Shown here in pieces: positions 31,522 to 40,376 of a stretch of DNA of 64,000 nucleotides. The stretch comes from Streptomyces parvulus. Lineage in GTDB: Bacteria; Actinomycetota; Actinomycetes; Streptomycetales; Streptomycetaceae. How positions within the stretch are numbered: the first letter of the stretch is position 1; every line of letters begins with the position of its first letter. The translations under genes and the position numbers were made by a program. The DNA is taken from contig NZ_BMRX01000009.1 in the NCBI RefSeq assembly GCF_014648855.1, positions 1 through 64,000 on the forward strand. The letters run 5' to 3'. The notes beneath the pieces are model-generated. The model saw only the letters and a program-made list of their open reading frames with translations, was not told where the DNA came from and did no database searches.

Positions 31522-32478
31522 TCAGGACAGCCACGCCTTCCAGACGGACTCGTGGCTGTCCACCCACTTCTTCGCGGCCTCCTCGGGCCGCATCTTCTGC
31601 TCGGCGATCATCAGGGAGACCTGGTTCTGGTCCTCGGTCGTCCACTTGAACCTCTTGAGGAGGTCCGCCGCCCTGCCGCCCTTCTTCGCGAAGTCGGCGT
31701 TGAGGTACTTCTGGAGCGGGGTGACCGGGTAGGCGCAGTCGACCTTCTCCGGGTCGGCGTCGCAGCCCTCCTTGTACGGCGGCAGCTTCACCTCGGTCAT
31801 CGGGACCTTCTCGAACAGCCACTGGGGGGTGTACCAGTAGCTGAGGAAGGGCTTCTCCTCCTTGGCGAACTGCTTGATCTGGGTGATCTGGGCGGCCTCG
31901 GAGCCGGCGAAGACGACCTGGTAGTCCAGGTCCAGGTTCTTCACCAGCGCCTTGTCGTTGGTGACGTAGGACGGGGAGCCGTCCAGGAGCTGGCCCTTGC
32001 CGCCGCTCTCCGCGGTGCGCAGCAGGTCGGCGTACTTGTCGAGGTTCTTCCAGTCGGTGACGTCGGGGTGCTTCTTCGCGAAGTACGTCGGGACGAACCA
32101 GCCGATGTGCCCGGTGACGCCGAGGTCGCCGCCGGCGGCGATGGTCCCCTTGTCCTCGACGTACCGCTGCTCCTGCTCGGGGTGGCCCCAGTCCTCCAGG
32201 ATGGCGTCGACGCGGCCCTGGCTGAGCGCGTCCCAGGCGGGCACCTCGTCGACCTGGACGGTGTCGACGCGGTAGCCCAGCTCGTGCTCCAGCAGGTACT
32301 GGGCGACGGCCACGTTGGCCTGGGCGCCGACCCAGGACTGCACGGAGAGGGTGACGGTCTTGGCGCCCCGGGCGTTGGCGAACGGGGACGCCTGCTTGGT
32401 CATGTCGGCGGCGCCGCAGCCGGTCAGCAGCGTGAGCGCGGCGGCCGAGGCGACGGCCGCGGTGGTGCGTACGCGCAT
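31522..32478 (-). CDS. Glycine betaine/choline ABC transporter substrate-binding lipoprotein
   Basis: A 318-residue OpuAC/ProX-type protein. Its signal peptide ends in a lipobox (LLTGCGAA, Cys near 21). Typical ligand-site segments are VQSWVGAQANVAVAQYLLE, ILEDWGHPEQEQ, GHIGWFVPTYFAKKHPDV, and SYWYTPQWLFEKVPM. The Trp/Tyr residues form the aromatic cage for the trimethylammonium group. It is the last gene of the bet operon, one base after the permease stop. Context with betaine-forming enzymes suggests choline as the natural cargo, though glycine betaine itself is possible. Confidence 0.92.
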   Translation of the reverse strand: MRVRTTAAVASAAALTLLTGCGAADMTKQASPFANARGAKTVTLSVQSWVGAQANVAVAQYLLEHELGYRVDTVQVDEVPAWDALSQGRVDAILEDWGHPEQEQRYVEDKGTIAAGGDLGVTGHIGWFVPTYFAKKHPDVTDWKNLDKYADLLRTAESGGKGQLLDGSPSYVTNDKALVKNLDLDYQVVFAGSEAAQITQIKQFAKEEKPFLSYWYTPQWLFEKVPMTEVKLPPYKEGCDADPEKVDCAYPVTPLQKYLNADFAKKGGRAADLLKRFKWTTEDQNQVSLMIAEQKMRPEEAAKKWVDSHESVWKAWLS

Positions 32479-32479
32479 G

Positions 32480-34426
32480 TCAGGCTCCCTTCCTGGTGCG
32501 GCGGGCGGTGGGCTGGGTGACGCGGTCGAGCATCAGGCCGAGGCAGACGATGGCCGCGCCGGCCACCAGCCCGCTCGCCAGGTCGCCCTGGGCCAGGCCG
32601 AAGACGACCTGGTAGCCGAGCGCGCCGCCGCCGACGAGGCCGCCGATGATGACGACGGCGAGGACCAGGACGACGCCCTGGTTGACGGCGAGCAGCAGGG
32701 CGGGGCGGGCCAGCGGGAGCTGGACCTGCCGCAGTTGCTGTCCGCTGGTCGCGCCGAGCGAGCGCGCCGACTCCAGGGCGGCCGGGTCGACCTGGCGCAG
32801 TCCCTGGGTGGTGATGCGGACGACGGCCGGGAGGGCGTAGACGACCGCGGCGGCCACGGCGGGCGCGCGGCCGACGCCGAACAGGGCGACGACGGGGATC
32901 AGGTACACGAACTGCGGCATGGTCTGGAAGACGTCCAGGACCGGCCGCAGCAGGCGCTCGAAGCGGTCGCTGCGGGCGGCGGCGATGCCGGTCGCGAAGC
33001 CGATGACGAGGGTCACCGCGACGGCCGCGAGGACCTGCGAGAGCGTGTCGAGGGACGGGGTCCAGACCCCGAGCACGCCGATCGCGGCCATGGCGAGGAC
33101 CGCGGTGAGGGCGGTGCGCCAGGTGCCGATCAGCCACGCCAGGGCGGCGACGGCGAGGAGCACCGACCACCAGGGCAGCCACTGGAGGCCGTCCCGCAGC
33201 GGGTTGAGGACCCAGCTGGTGAAGTGCGCGGCCCAGTCGGCGGTGCCGCCGACGACGGGGACGCCGGAGTAGAGGTGGGCGGTCATCCAGTCGACGGCCC
33301 GGTTGACGGGCTCGGCGATGTTCACCTCCCAGCCGTCGGGCCAGTCGAGGAAGCCGGCGAGGCGTCCGGCGACCGCGACGGCCGCGGCGGCGCCGAGGGC
33401 GTACAGCCAGGTCAGCGGGGACCTGCCGGGCTCCCCGTCGTGCTGCTCCCCCGCCGCGCCGGTCACGCGGTCCAGGACGACGGCGAGCAGCACGATGGGG
33501 ATGCCGGCGGCGAGGGCGGCGCCGACGTCGACCGAGGCGAGCGCCTGGTAGACGCGGTCGCCGAGGCCGCCGGCGCCGATGACGGAGGCGATGACGGCCA
33601 TGGAGAGCGCCATCATGATCGTCTGGTTGACGCCGAGCAGGAGTTCCTTGCGGGCCAGCGGGACGCGGGCGGTCAGCAGCCGCTGGCGGGCCGTGGTGCC
33701 GAGGGACTCGACGGCCTCCAGGACCTCCTTGTCGGCGCCGCGCAGGCCCAGCGAGGTGAGCCGGGCCATGGGCGGGGCGGCGTAGACGACGGTGGCCAGG
33801 ACGGCGGCGGGGACGCCGATGCCGAAGACCAGGACGACCGGGAGCAGGTAGGCGAAGGCGGGCAGCACCTGCATAGTGTCGAGCACCGGGCGCAGCACGC
33901 GGTCCATCCGGTCGGACAGGCCGGCGGCCAGGCCCAGCAGGGCGCCCACGACGACCGACGCGAGGACGGCGACGACCATCAGGGCGAGGGTCTGCATGGT
34001 CGGCACCCACATGCCGAGCAGTCCGCAGGCCAGGAACGCCACGGCCGTGCCCAGCGCCAGCCGCACGCCGGCCACCCGCCAGGCGACCAGGGCGCCGATC
34101 GCGGTGACCCCGGCCCAGCCGACGGCGAGGAGGGCGAGGTACACGGCGCGTACGGCGAGGACGACGACGTTGCTGACATGGCCGAAGAAGTAGAGGAACA
34201 GGGGGTGGCTGTCGCGGTTGTCGATGATCCAGTCGCTGGCCCTGCCGAGCGGCTCGGAGACGTCGACGGTCAGGGCGCTCGGCCAGGTGGCGCCGCCCCA
34301 CTGGGTGACGGCCAGGGGGACGAGGATCGCGGCGGCGATGGCGAGGGCCAGCAGCTTGCGGACGGCGGGGTGGGTGAGGAAGCCCGGCGGGGCCGTCTTC
34401 TGGGTCGACGCGGTGAGCGTTGCCAT
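32480..34426 (-). CDS. Double-length betaine/choline ABC transporter permease
   Basis: A 648-residue permease built of two BPD_transp_1 domains in one chain. Each half has its own EAA loop: LGLRGADKEVLEAVESLGTT followed by MPLARKELLLG-type segments in the first, and GLRQVDPAALESARSLGATS with LPLARPALLLAVNQG in the second. Each half begins with a similar leader, a helix and then SVEPLGRASDWII-type or AEPVNRAVDWM, so the gene came from an internal duplication. Most osmoprotectant systems use one permease gene that homodimerises. ATG at 34426 overlaps the ATPase stop by one base (TGATG). Confidence 0.92.
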   Translation of the reverse strand: MATLTASTQKTAPPGFLTHPAVRKLLALAIAAAILVPLAVTQWGGATWPSALTVDVSEPLGRASDWIIDNRDSHPLFLYFFGHVSNVVVLAVRAVYLALLAVGWAGVTAIGALVAWRVAGVRLALGTAVAFLACGLLGMWVPTMQTLALMVVAVLASVVVGALLGLAAGLSDRMDRVLRPVLDTMQVLPAFAYLLPVVLVFGIGVPAAVLATVVYAAPPMARLTSLGLRGADKEVLEAVESLGTTARQRLLTARVPLARKELLLGVNQTIMMALSMAVIASVIGAGGLGDRVYQALASVDVGAALAAGIPIVLLAVVLDRVTGAAGEQHDGEPGRSPLTWLYALGAAAAVAVAGRLAGFLDWPDGWEVNIAEPVNRAVDWMTAHLYSGVPVVGGTADWAAHFTSWVLNPLRDGLQWLPWWSVLLAVAALAWLIGTWRTALTAVLAMAAIGVLGVWTPSLDTLSQVLAAVAVTLVIGFATGIAAARSDRFERLLRPVLDVFQTMPQFVYLIPVVALFGVGRAPAVAAAVVYALPAVVRITTQGLRQVDPAALESARSLGATSGQQLRQVQLPLARPALLLAVNQGVVLVLAVVIIGGLVGGGALGYQVVFGLAQGDLASGLVAGAAIVCLGLMLDRVTQPTARRTRKGA

Positions 34427-35640
34427 CACGCCGGCTCCTCGCTGGTGGCGGGGGGCGGGGTGGGTGGCTCTCGGCGCTCGGCCGGTGCCGCTCTCGGTGG
34501 GACGGGTGCCGCCCCAGCGGCACGACTGCCCGCAGCCGCGTCGGCGCCGTCCGCCGCGGTGGCCGCGGCGGCCGTGCCCGCCACCACCGACAGCAGGGAT
34601 TCCGCGTCGACCACGCCCAGGCAGCGGCCGTCGGACATCACGCGGGCCGGGGAGCCGGCGCGGGCGACGGCCTCGATGGCCTCGGAGACGGTGGCCCCGG
34701 GGCGGATCGCCGGGCCGGTGCCGGCCTCGTCGGCCGAGGACGCGGGGCGCATCGCGGTCCGCACGGTGAGGACCTGCTCGCGCGGCACATCGCGGACGAA
34801 CTCGCGGACGTAGTCGTCGGCGGGCGAGCCGACGATCTCCTCCGGGGTGCCGAGCTGGACGACGCGCCCGTCGCGCATCAGGGCGATGCGGTCGCCGAGC
34901 TTGAGGGCTTCCTGGAGGTCGTGGGTGATGAAGACCATCGTGCGGCCCTCCTCGCGGTGCAGCCGGACGACCTCCTCCTGCATGTCCCGCCGGATCAGCG
35001 GGTCGAGCGCGCTGAACGGCTCGTCGAAGAGCAGCACCTCGGGGTCGACGGCGAGGGCGCGGGCGAGGCCGACGCGCTGGCGCTGGCCGCCGGAGAGCTG
35101 GCCGGGGCGGCGCTGTTCCAGCCCTTCGAGGCCGACCTTGGCGACGATGGCGGCGGCGCGCTCGCGGCGCTCGGCGCGGCCGACGCCCTGGACCTCCAGG
35201 CCGTAGGCCACGTTGTCGAGGACCGTGCGGTGCGGGAGCAGACCGAAGTGCTGGAAGACCATCGCGGCCCGGTGCCGGCGCAGTTCGCGCAGCCGGGACT
35301 TGTCCATGGCGCGGACGTCCTCGCCGTCGATGGCGATGGAGCCCGCGGTCGGCTCGATGAGCCGGGTCAGGCAGCGTACGAGGGTGGACTTGCCGGAGCC
35401 GGACAGGCCCATGACGACGAAGACCTCGCCCTTGCGCACGTCGAAGGAGACGTCCGCGACGGCGGCCGTGCAGCCGGTGCGCGAGCGCAGCTCGGCCGGG
35501 CTCAGGGCGGCCAGTTCGGGGTCGGCGGGTACCCGGTCCGCCTTGGGGCCGAAGACCTTCCACAGTCCGTCCACGGCGAAGACGGGGGCCGTGCCCTCGT
35601 CGGTACCCGGCGGCGTACTGGCGCTGGTGGCGGTACTCAT
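34426..35640 (-). CDS. Glycine betaine/choline ABC transporter ATP-binding protein with CBS domain
   Basis: A 404-residue ProV/OpuAA-type ATPase. Walker A is MGLSGSGKSTLVR, the ABC signature LSGGQRQRVGLARAL, and Walker B VLLFDEPFSALDPLIRRDMQ, with the switch His in FITHDLQEA. A CBS-like region at about 280-370, including VMSDGRCLGVVDAESLL, would sense ionic strength or nucleotides as in OpuA. A Pro/Ala-rich tail ends the protein. It overlaps betA upstream by four bases (ATGA) and the permease downstream by one, so the transport and enzyme parts are translated together. Confidence 0.94.
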   Translation of the reverse strand: MSTATSASTPPGTDEGTAPVFAVDGLWKVFGPKADRVPADPELAALSPAELRSRTGCTAAVADVSFDVRKGEVFVVMGLSGSGKSTLVRCLTRLIEPTAGSIAIDGEDVRAMDKSRLRELRRHRAAMVFQHFGLLPHRTVLDNVAYGLEVQGVGRAERRERAAAIVAKVGLEGLEQRRPGQLSGGQRQRVGLARALAVDPEVLLFDEPFSALDPLIRRDMQEEVVRLHREEGRTMVFITHDLQEALKLGDRIALMRDGRVVQLGTPEEIVGSPADDYVREFVRDVPREQVLTVRTAMRPASSADEAGTGPAIRPGATVSEAIEAVARAGSPARVMSDGRCLGVVDAESLLSVVAGTAAAATAADGADAAAGSRAAGAAPVPPRAAPAERREPPTPPPATSEEPA

Positions 35641-37169
35641 CGGGCGTCACCACCGATCAGCTCGACGGCGCGCTCGCCGACCATGAGGACGCCGATCATC
35701 GGGTTCACGGCGGGCATGGTCGGGAAGACGGAGGCGTCGGCAATGCGGATGCCCTCCAGGCCGCGGATGCGCAGTTCGGGGTCGACGACGGCCCGTTCGT
35801 CGGTGGCGGCGCCCATCCGGCAGGTGCCCGCCGGGTGGTAGACGGTGTGGGCGACCTTGCGGGCGTACTCGCTCAGCTCCTCGTCACCGGTGACGTCGGG
35901 GCCGGGGCAGACCTCGCGCTTGAGCCACCCTGCCAGCGGCTGGGTCTTCGCGATCTCGCGGGCGATCCTGATGCCGTCGACGAGGGTGCGGCCGTCGTAG
36001 TCGTCCTCGTCGGTGAAGTAGCGGAAGTCCAGGGCGGGCTTCACGGACGGGTCGGCGCTGGTCAGGGAGAGGCGGCCGCGGGACTTGGGCTTGGGGATGT
36101 TCGGGGTCATGGAGACGCCGAACTCCGGGCGTTGGTAGCCGAGGCGCTCCGGATTGTCCGTGAACGGGATCTGGTAGAAGTGGAACATCAGGTCGGGGCC
36201 CGGGTGTTCGGGGTCGCGGCGCACGAACAGGCCCGCGTCGGAGTCCATCGCGGAGTTGTCCGGGATCGGCCCGTCGGTCTCCCAGACGATCACCGACTCC
36301 GGGTGGTCGAGCAGGTTCTCGCCGACGCCGGGCAGGTCGAGCGCCACGGGTATGCCGAGCGCTTCGAGGTCGGCGCGGGGGCCGATGCCGGAGTGCAGCA
36401 GCAGGCGCGGCGAGTCCACGGCGCCGGCGCAGAGCACGACCTCCTTGCGCGCCTTGACCAGGATCTCCTCGCCGTCCTTGGTGCGGACGTGGACGCCCTC
36501 GGCGCGGGTGCCGGCCAGCTCCAGCCGGTACGCCCAGGTCTCCAGCATGAGGGTGAGGTTGGGGCGCTCGTCCATCACCGGGTGCAGGTACGCCACCGAG
36601 GCGGAGGAGCGCTTGTTGTCCTCGGGGTGGTAGGCGAGGTCGAAGAAGCCGGCGCCCTCGCCGAAGGGCTTCTTGTTGAACCCCTCGATCACGGGCACGT
36701 CCAGCGCCTTGTGCGCGGAGTCGACGAAGTCCCGGGCGATGGCGTTCCGGTCCTTCTCGTCGACGGGGACGATGTTGTTCTTCAGCCGCGCGAAGTAGGC
36801 CTCCATCTGGACCGCGCCCCAGCCCTTGGCGCCGGCGGCCTCCCACTCGTCCCAGTCGGACGGCAGCGGCTTGAAGGCGATGAGGGTGTTGTGCGAGGAG
36901 CAGCCGCCGAGCACGCGGGCGCGGCTGTGCCGGATGTGCGAGTTGCCGCGCGGCTGCTCGGTGGTGGGGTAGTCGTAGTCCAGCTCGCCGCCGAGCAGGC
37001 CCATCCAGCGGCGCAGGGTGAGCACGTCGTCGCGGCCGACGTCGCTGGGGCCGCCCTCGATGACGGCGACGGTGACGTCCGCGTTCTCGGTGAGCCGGGA
37101 GGCGATCACCGAGCCCGCCGTGCCGCCGCCGATGACGACGTAGTCGTAGACGTGGTGGGTGTCTGGCAT
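35637..37169 (-). CDS. betA: GMC oxidoreductase, choline dehydrogenase-like
   Basis: A 510-residue FAD enzyme expected to oxidise choline to betaine aldehyde. The Rossmann motif YDYVVIGGGTAGSVIASRL starts at residue 9. GMC signatures are RARVLGGCSSHNTLI and GAVDSPRLLLHSGIGP. The active-site pair is His in TVYHPAGTCRMG and Asn in PAVNPMIGVLMVGERA. ATG at 37169 gives the normal short leader; the frame open upstream is antisense noise. BetB upstream and the ABC genes downstream support the choline assignment; other alcohols cannot be excluded from sequence alone. Confidence 0.88.
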   Translation of the reverse strand: MPDTHHVYDYVVIGGGTAGSVIASRLTENADVTVAVIEGGPSDVGRDDVLTLRRWMGLLGGELDYDYPTTEQPRGNSHIRHSRARVLGGCSSHNTLIAFKPLPSDWDEWEAAGAKGWGAVQMEAYFARLKNNIVPVDEKDRNAIARDFVDSAHKALDVPVIEGFNKKPFGEGAGFFDLAYHPEDNKRSSASVAYLHPVMDERPNLTLMLETWAYRLELAGTRAEGVHVRTKDGEEILVKARKEVVLCAGAVDSPRLLLHSGIGPRADLEALGIPVALDLPGVGENLLDHPESVIVWETDGPIPDNSAMDSDAGLFVRRDPEHPGPDLMFHFYQIPFTDNPERLGYQRPEFGVSMTPNIPKPKSRGRLSLTSADPSVKPALDFRYFTDEDDYDGRTLVDGIRIAREIAKTQPLAGWLKREVCPGPDVTGDEELSEYARKVAHTVYHPAGTCRMGAATDERAVVDPELRIRGLEGIRIADASVFPTMPAVNPMIGVLMVGERAVELIGGDAR

Positions 37170-37227
37170 GGGGGTACTCCAGTGGGGCGAGCGGATGGTG
37201 CGGGGAGGTCCTGGGAGGGGCGCGGTG

Positions 37228-38757
37228 TCAGCCGGTGAACCAGCGGACGGGCTTGGGCGCGAGGTTCTGGTAGACGTGCTTGCTCTCGCGGTACTCGGCG
37301 AGGCCGGCGGGGCCGAGTTCGCGGCCGACACCGCTCTTGCCGAAGCCGCCCCACTCCGCCTGGGGCAGGTAGGGGTGGAAGTCGTTGATCCACACGGTGC
37401 CGTGCCGCAGCCGGCCCGCGACCCGGCGGGCCCGTCCCGCGTCGGCGGTCCAGACGGCACCGGCCAGACCGTACTCGGTGTCGTTGGCCAGGGCTACGGC
37501 TTCGTCCTCGGTGCGGAAGGTCTCGACGGTGAGGACGGGTCCGAAGACCTCCTCGCGCACGACGCGCATCTCGCGGTGGCACTGGTCGAGGACGGTCGGC
37601 TCGTAGAAGTAGCCGCCCTCCGGCCGCTCGGGGGACGGCTCGGGGCGCTTGCCGCCGCAGCGCAGCACGGCGCCCTCGGCGAGGGCGGAGGCGACGAAGT
37701 CCTCGGTCTTGGCGCGCTGCTGCTCGGAGACGAGCGGGCCGCACTCGACGCCGTCCTCGGTGCCCCGGCCGAGGCGGATCTTCCGGGCGCGGCGGGCGAG
37801 TTCGGCGACGAAGCGCTCGCGCACGGACTCCTCGACGATGAGCCGGCCGCCCGCGGAGCAGACCTGCCCGCTGTGGATGAAGGCGGCGTTGAGGGCCTGG
37901 TCGACGGCGGTGTCGAAGCCCTCGTCGGTCTCGCAGGCGTCGGCGAAGACCACGTTGGGGTTCTTGCCGCCGAGTTCCAGGGCGACCTTCTTGACCGTGA
38001 CGGCGGCGGCCTGGGCGACCTTGGTGCCGCTGACCAGGCCGCCGGTGAAGGAGACCAGGTCGACGTCGGGGTGCTCGGCGAGCCGGGCGCCGACGGTGTG
38101 GCCGGGGCCGGTGACGATGCCCGCGACGCCGGTGGGGAGCCCGGCCTCGACGAGCAGGTCGATCAGGGCGACGGTGGTCAGCGGGGTGATCTCGCTCGGC
38201 TTGATCACGAAGGTGTTGCCGGCGGCGAGGGCCGGAGCGATCTTCCAACTGGCCTGCAGCAGCGGGTAGTTCCAGGGCGTGATCATGGCGCAGACGCCGA
38301 CCGGCTCGTGCACGACGACGCTGTGGATCTCGGGCGAGCCCGCGTCGACGACCCGGCCGGGGGCCTCGCCCGCGACCAGGTCGGCGAAGTAGCGAAAGGC
38401 GTCGGCGACGCAGTCGATGTCGACCCGGCCCTCCTCCACCGTCTTGCCCGCGTCGCGGCTCTCCAGCAGTCCGAGCCGCTCGCGGTCGCGCACGAGGAGG
38501 TCCGCGACCCGGCGCAGCAGGGCGGCCCGTTCGGCGACGGGGGTGTGCGGCCAGGGCCCGTCGTCGAACGCCGTCCGGGCGGCGGCCACCGCGAGGTCGG
38601 TGTCCTTCTCGTCGCCCTCCGCGACCACGGCGAAGGGCAGGGCGTCGGCGGGGTCGAGGATGTCGCGGGTGGCGCCGGAGGACGCGGCCAGCCAGCGGCC
38701 GCCCGCGTGGATCGTCCGGTGACCCCGTTCCGCCTGGGGTTCCGTGCTGTTCGCCAT
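37228..38757 (-). CDS. betB: Betaine aldehyde dehydrogenase
   Basis: A 509-residue NAD(P)-dependent aldehyde dehydrogenase that turns betaine aldehyde into the osmoprotectant glycine betaine. Motifs are ITPWNYPLLQASWKIAPALA, the glycine motif FTGGLVSGTKVAQAA, the catalytic Glu in VALELGGKNPNVVF, and the catalytic Cys in NAAFIHSGQVCSAGGR. The C-terminal LPQAEWGGFGKSGVGRELG is shared with betaine-aldehyde types. It is the first gene of betB-betA-ATPase-permease-binding protein, separated from betA by 58 bases. Its upstream region (38758-38971) should hold the operon promoter; I see no clear BetI-type operator there. Confidence 0.92.
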   Translation of the reverse strand: MANSTEPQAERGHRTIHAGGRWLAASSGATRDILDPADALPFAVVAEGDEKDTDLAVAAARTAFDDGPWPHTPVAERAALLRRVADLLVRDRERLGLLESRDAGKTVEEGRVDIDCVADAFRYFADLVAGEAPGRVVDAGSPEIHSVVVHEPVGVCAMITPWNYPLLQASWKIAPALAAGNTFVIKPSEITPLTTVALIDLLVEAGLPTGVAGIVTGPGHTVGARLAEHPDVDLVSFTGGLVSGTKVAQAAAVTVKKVALELGGKNPNVVFADACETDEGFDTAVDQALNAAFIHSGQVCSAGGRLIVEESVRERFVAELARRARKIRLGRGTEDGVECGPLVSEQQRAKTEDFVASALAEGAVLRCGGKRPEPSPERPEGGYFYEPTVLDQCHREMRVVREEVFGPVLTVETFRTEDEAVALANDTEYGLAGAVWTADAGRARRVAGRLRHGTVWINDFHPYLPQAEWGGFGKSGVGRELGPAGLAEYRESKHVYQNLAPKPVRWFTG

Positions 38758-38971
38758 GGTGGGATTGCCTTCCGTTCCTGATCAACACCCCTGTGTCACA
38801 CGCGTGTCACTCCCGGGGACCGAGCCCCTGCCCCGGAGCCCTCCAGGCATGCCGATTCGGGCATCGAAAGTGCGGCGCATCACTGAGGAAGGGAACGAAG
38901 AAGGCATTGCGGTCCCGGGACGGGTCCGCGGAGGGGAAACGGGTGCGGCAATGGAAAGGGTCCGGAAACGG

Positions 38972-39012
38972 GAACGGGCCCCGCGCCGGTCGTACCGGTG
39001 CGGGGCCCGTTC
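38972..39012 (-). terminator. Terminator of mdh
   Basis: A long hairpin: a 13-base-pair outer stem (38972-38984 with 39000-39012) enclosing an inner CCGGT/ACCGG stem. It lies 14 bases past the mdh stop and also shields the bet operon promoter region from read-through. Confidence 0.8.
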
Positions 39013-39026
39013 GGGGCGGGGCGGGG

Positions 39027-40016
39027 TCAGAGCAGACCGAGACCGCGGACCGCGTCGCGCTCCTCCGACAGCTCCTTGACGGAGGCGTCGATGCGGGCGC
39101 GGGAGAACTCGTTGATGTCCAGGCCCTGGACGATCTCGTACTTGCCGTCCTTGGTGGTGACGGGGAAGGAGGAGATCAGGCCCTCCGGGACGCCGTAGGA
39201 GCCGTCGGACGGGATGCCCATGGAGGTCCAGTCGCCGTCGGCGGTGCCGTTGACCCAGGTGTGCACGTGGTCGATGGCGGCGTTGGCGGCGGAGGCGGCC
39301 GACGAGGCGCCGCGGGCCTCGATGATGGCCGCGCCGCGCTTGGCGACGGTCGGGATGAAGTCCTCGGCCAGCCACTTCTCGTCGTTGACGGTCTCGGCCG
39401 CGTTCTTGCCGCCGATGGTGGCGTGGAAGATGTCCGGGTACTGGGTGGCCGAGTGGTTGCCCCAGATCGTCAGGCGCTTGATGTCGGCGACCGTCGAGCC
39501 GGTCTTCTTCGCGAGCTGGGTCAGCGCGCGGTTGTGGTCCAGGCGGGTCATCGCGGTGAAGCGCTCCGCCGGTACGTCCGGGGCGGCGGCCTGCGCGATG
39601 AGGGCGTTGGTGTTGGCCGGGTTGCCGACGACGAGGACCTTGATGTCGTCCGCGGCGTGGTCGTTGATGGCCTTGCCCTGCGGCTTGAAGATGCCGCCGT
39701 TGGCCTCCAGGAGGTCGCCGCGCTCCATGCCCTTGGTGCGGGGGCGGGCGCCGACGAGGAGGGCGACGTTGGAGCCGTCGAAGGCCACGTTCGGGTCGTC
39801 GGTGATCTCGATGCCCTGGAGGAGCGGGAACGCGCAGTCGTCCAGCTCCATCGCGGTGCCCTCGGCGGCCTTGAGCGCCGGGGTGATCTCCAGGAGGCGG
39901 AGCTTGACCGGCACGTCCGCGCCGAGCAGCTGGCCGGAGGCGATGCGGAAGAGCAGGGCGTAACCGATCTGGCCGGCCGCGCCGGTGACGGTGACGTTCA
40001 CGGGAGTGCGGGTCAT
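39027..40016 (-). CDS. mdh: Malate dehydrogenase
   Basis: A 329-residue NAD-dependent enzyme interconverting malate and oxaloacetate in the TCA cycle. The cofactor loop is TVTGAAGQIGYALLFRIASG near residue 9. LLVGARPRTKGMERGDLL carries the substrate-binding Arg pair, VVGNPANTNALIA the NAD contact, and the catalytic Asp/His are in TRLDHNRA and WGNHSATQ. The length and LRLLEITPALKAAEG segment fit the cytosolic-type MDH found in actinobacteria. It is monocistronic, between its own terminator and an upstream perfect palindrome at 40068-40097 that may be an operator. Confidence 0.97.
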   Translation of the reverse strand: MTRTPVNVTVTGAAGQIGYALLFRIASGQLLGADVPVKLRLLEITPALKAAEGTAMELDDCAFPLLQGIEITDDPNVAFDGSNVALLVGARPRTKGMERGDLLEANGGIFKPQGKAINDHAADDIKVLVVGNPANTNALIAQAAAPDVPAERFTAMTRLDHNRALTQLAKKTGSTVADIKRLTIWGNHSATQYPDIFHATIGGKNAAETVNDEKWLAEDFIPTVAKRGAAIIEARGASSAASAANAAIDHVHTWVNGTADGDWTSMGIPSDGSYGVPEGLISSFPVTTKDGKYEIVQGLDINEFSRARIDASVKELSEERDAVRGLGLL

Positions 40017-40067
40017 GGCGTTCTCCGTATGACAGCTGGCGGTGGGGCGTCCCTGCCCCGGGCGTCT

Positions 40068-40097
40068 GATCGATCTCTTGGTATCAAGAGATCGATC
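40068..40097. promoter_or_regulatory. Perfect 13-base inverted repeat upstream of mdh
   Basis: GATCGATCTCTTG (40068-40080), a four-base GTAT spacer, then CAAGAGATCGATC (40085-40097). It lies 52-81 bases before the mdh start, where an operator would be expected. From memory, the MarR-family regulator TamR controls TCA-cycle genes in S. coelicolor, mdh possibly among them, through palindromes of this length; whether this is that site is inference. Confidence 0.6.
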
Positions 40098-40205
40098 CAG
40101 CCGTCAGGCTATCGCGCCCGCGGTGTCCGGGACGTCCGGGTCGGTGTGGCCCGGCCCACAGGGCCGCGGGGACGGCGCCGGACGCCGGGGTGCGGGCAAC
40201 GGAAA

Positions 40206-40247
40206 GGCGGCCGCTCGTCCGGGAGAGGGTGGACGTGAGCGGCCGCC
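40206..40247 (-). terminator. Hairpin downstream of the XRE/DUF2690 gene
   Basis: An 11-base-pair stem GGCGGCCGCTC/GAGCGGCCGCC (40206-40216 with 40237-40247) with a smaller GTCC/GGAC stem inside the loop. It lies 130 bases past the stop at 40377 and upstream of the mdh control region. Confidence 0.55.
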
Positions 40248-40376
40248 GTTTCGGGGGATACCGTTGCCGGACTCCCGTGGGGGTACTCCTCGCCTGCCCG
40301 ACTCGGCGCCGGACATGCGTGCCCGGGGCGAACTTTCTGCGCGGCCCCGTCCGGAGGCGGCGGGGCTCCCCGAGGG

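Noticed and set aside
32315..34813. A plus-strand open frame of over 800 codons opposite the permease
   Set aside because: Asp/Gly/Arg/Gln-rich shadow of the permease gene, with no recognisable protein features.
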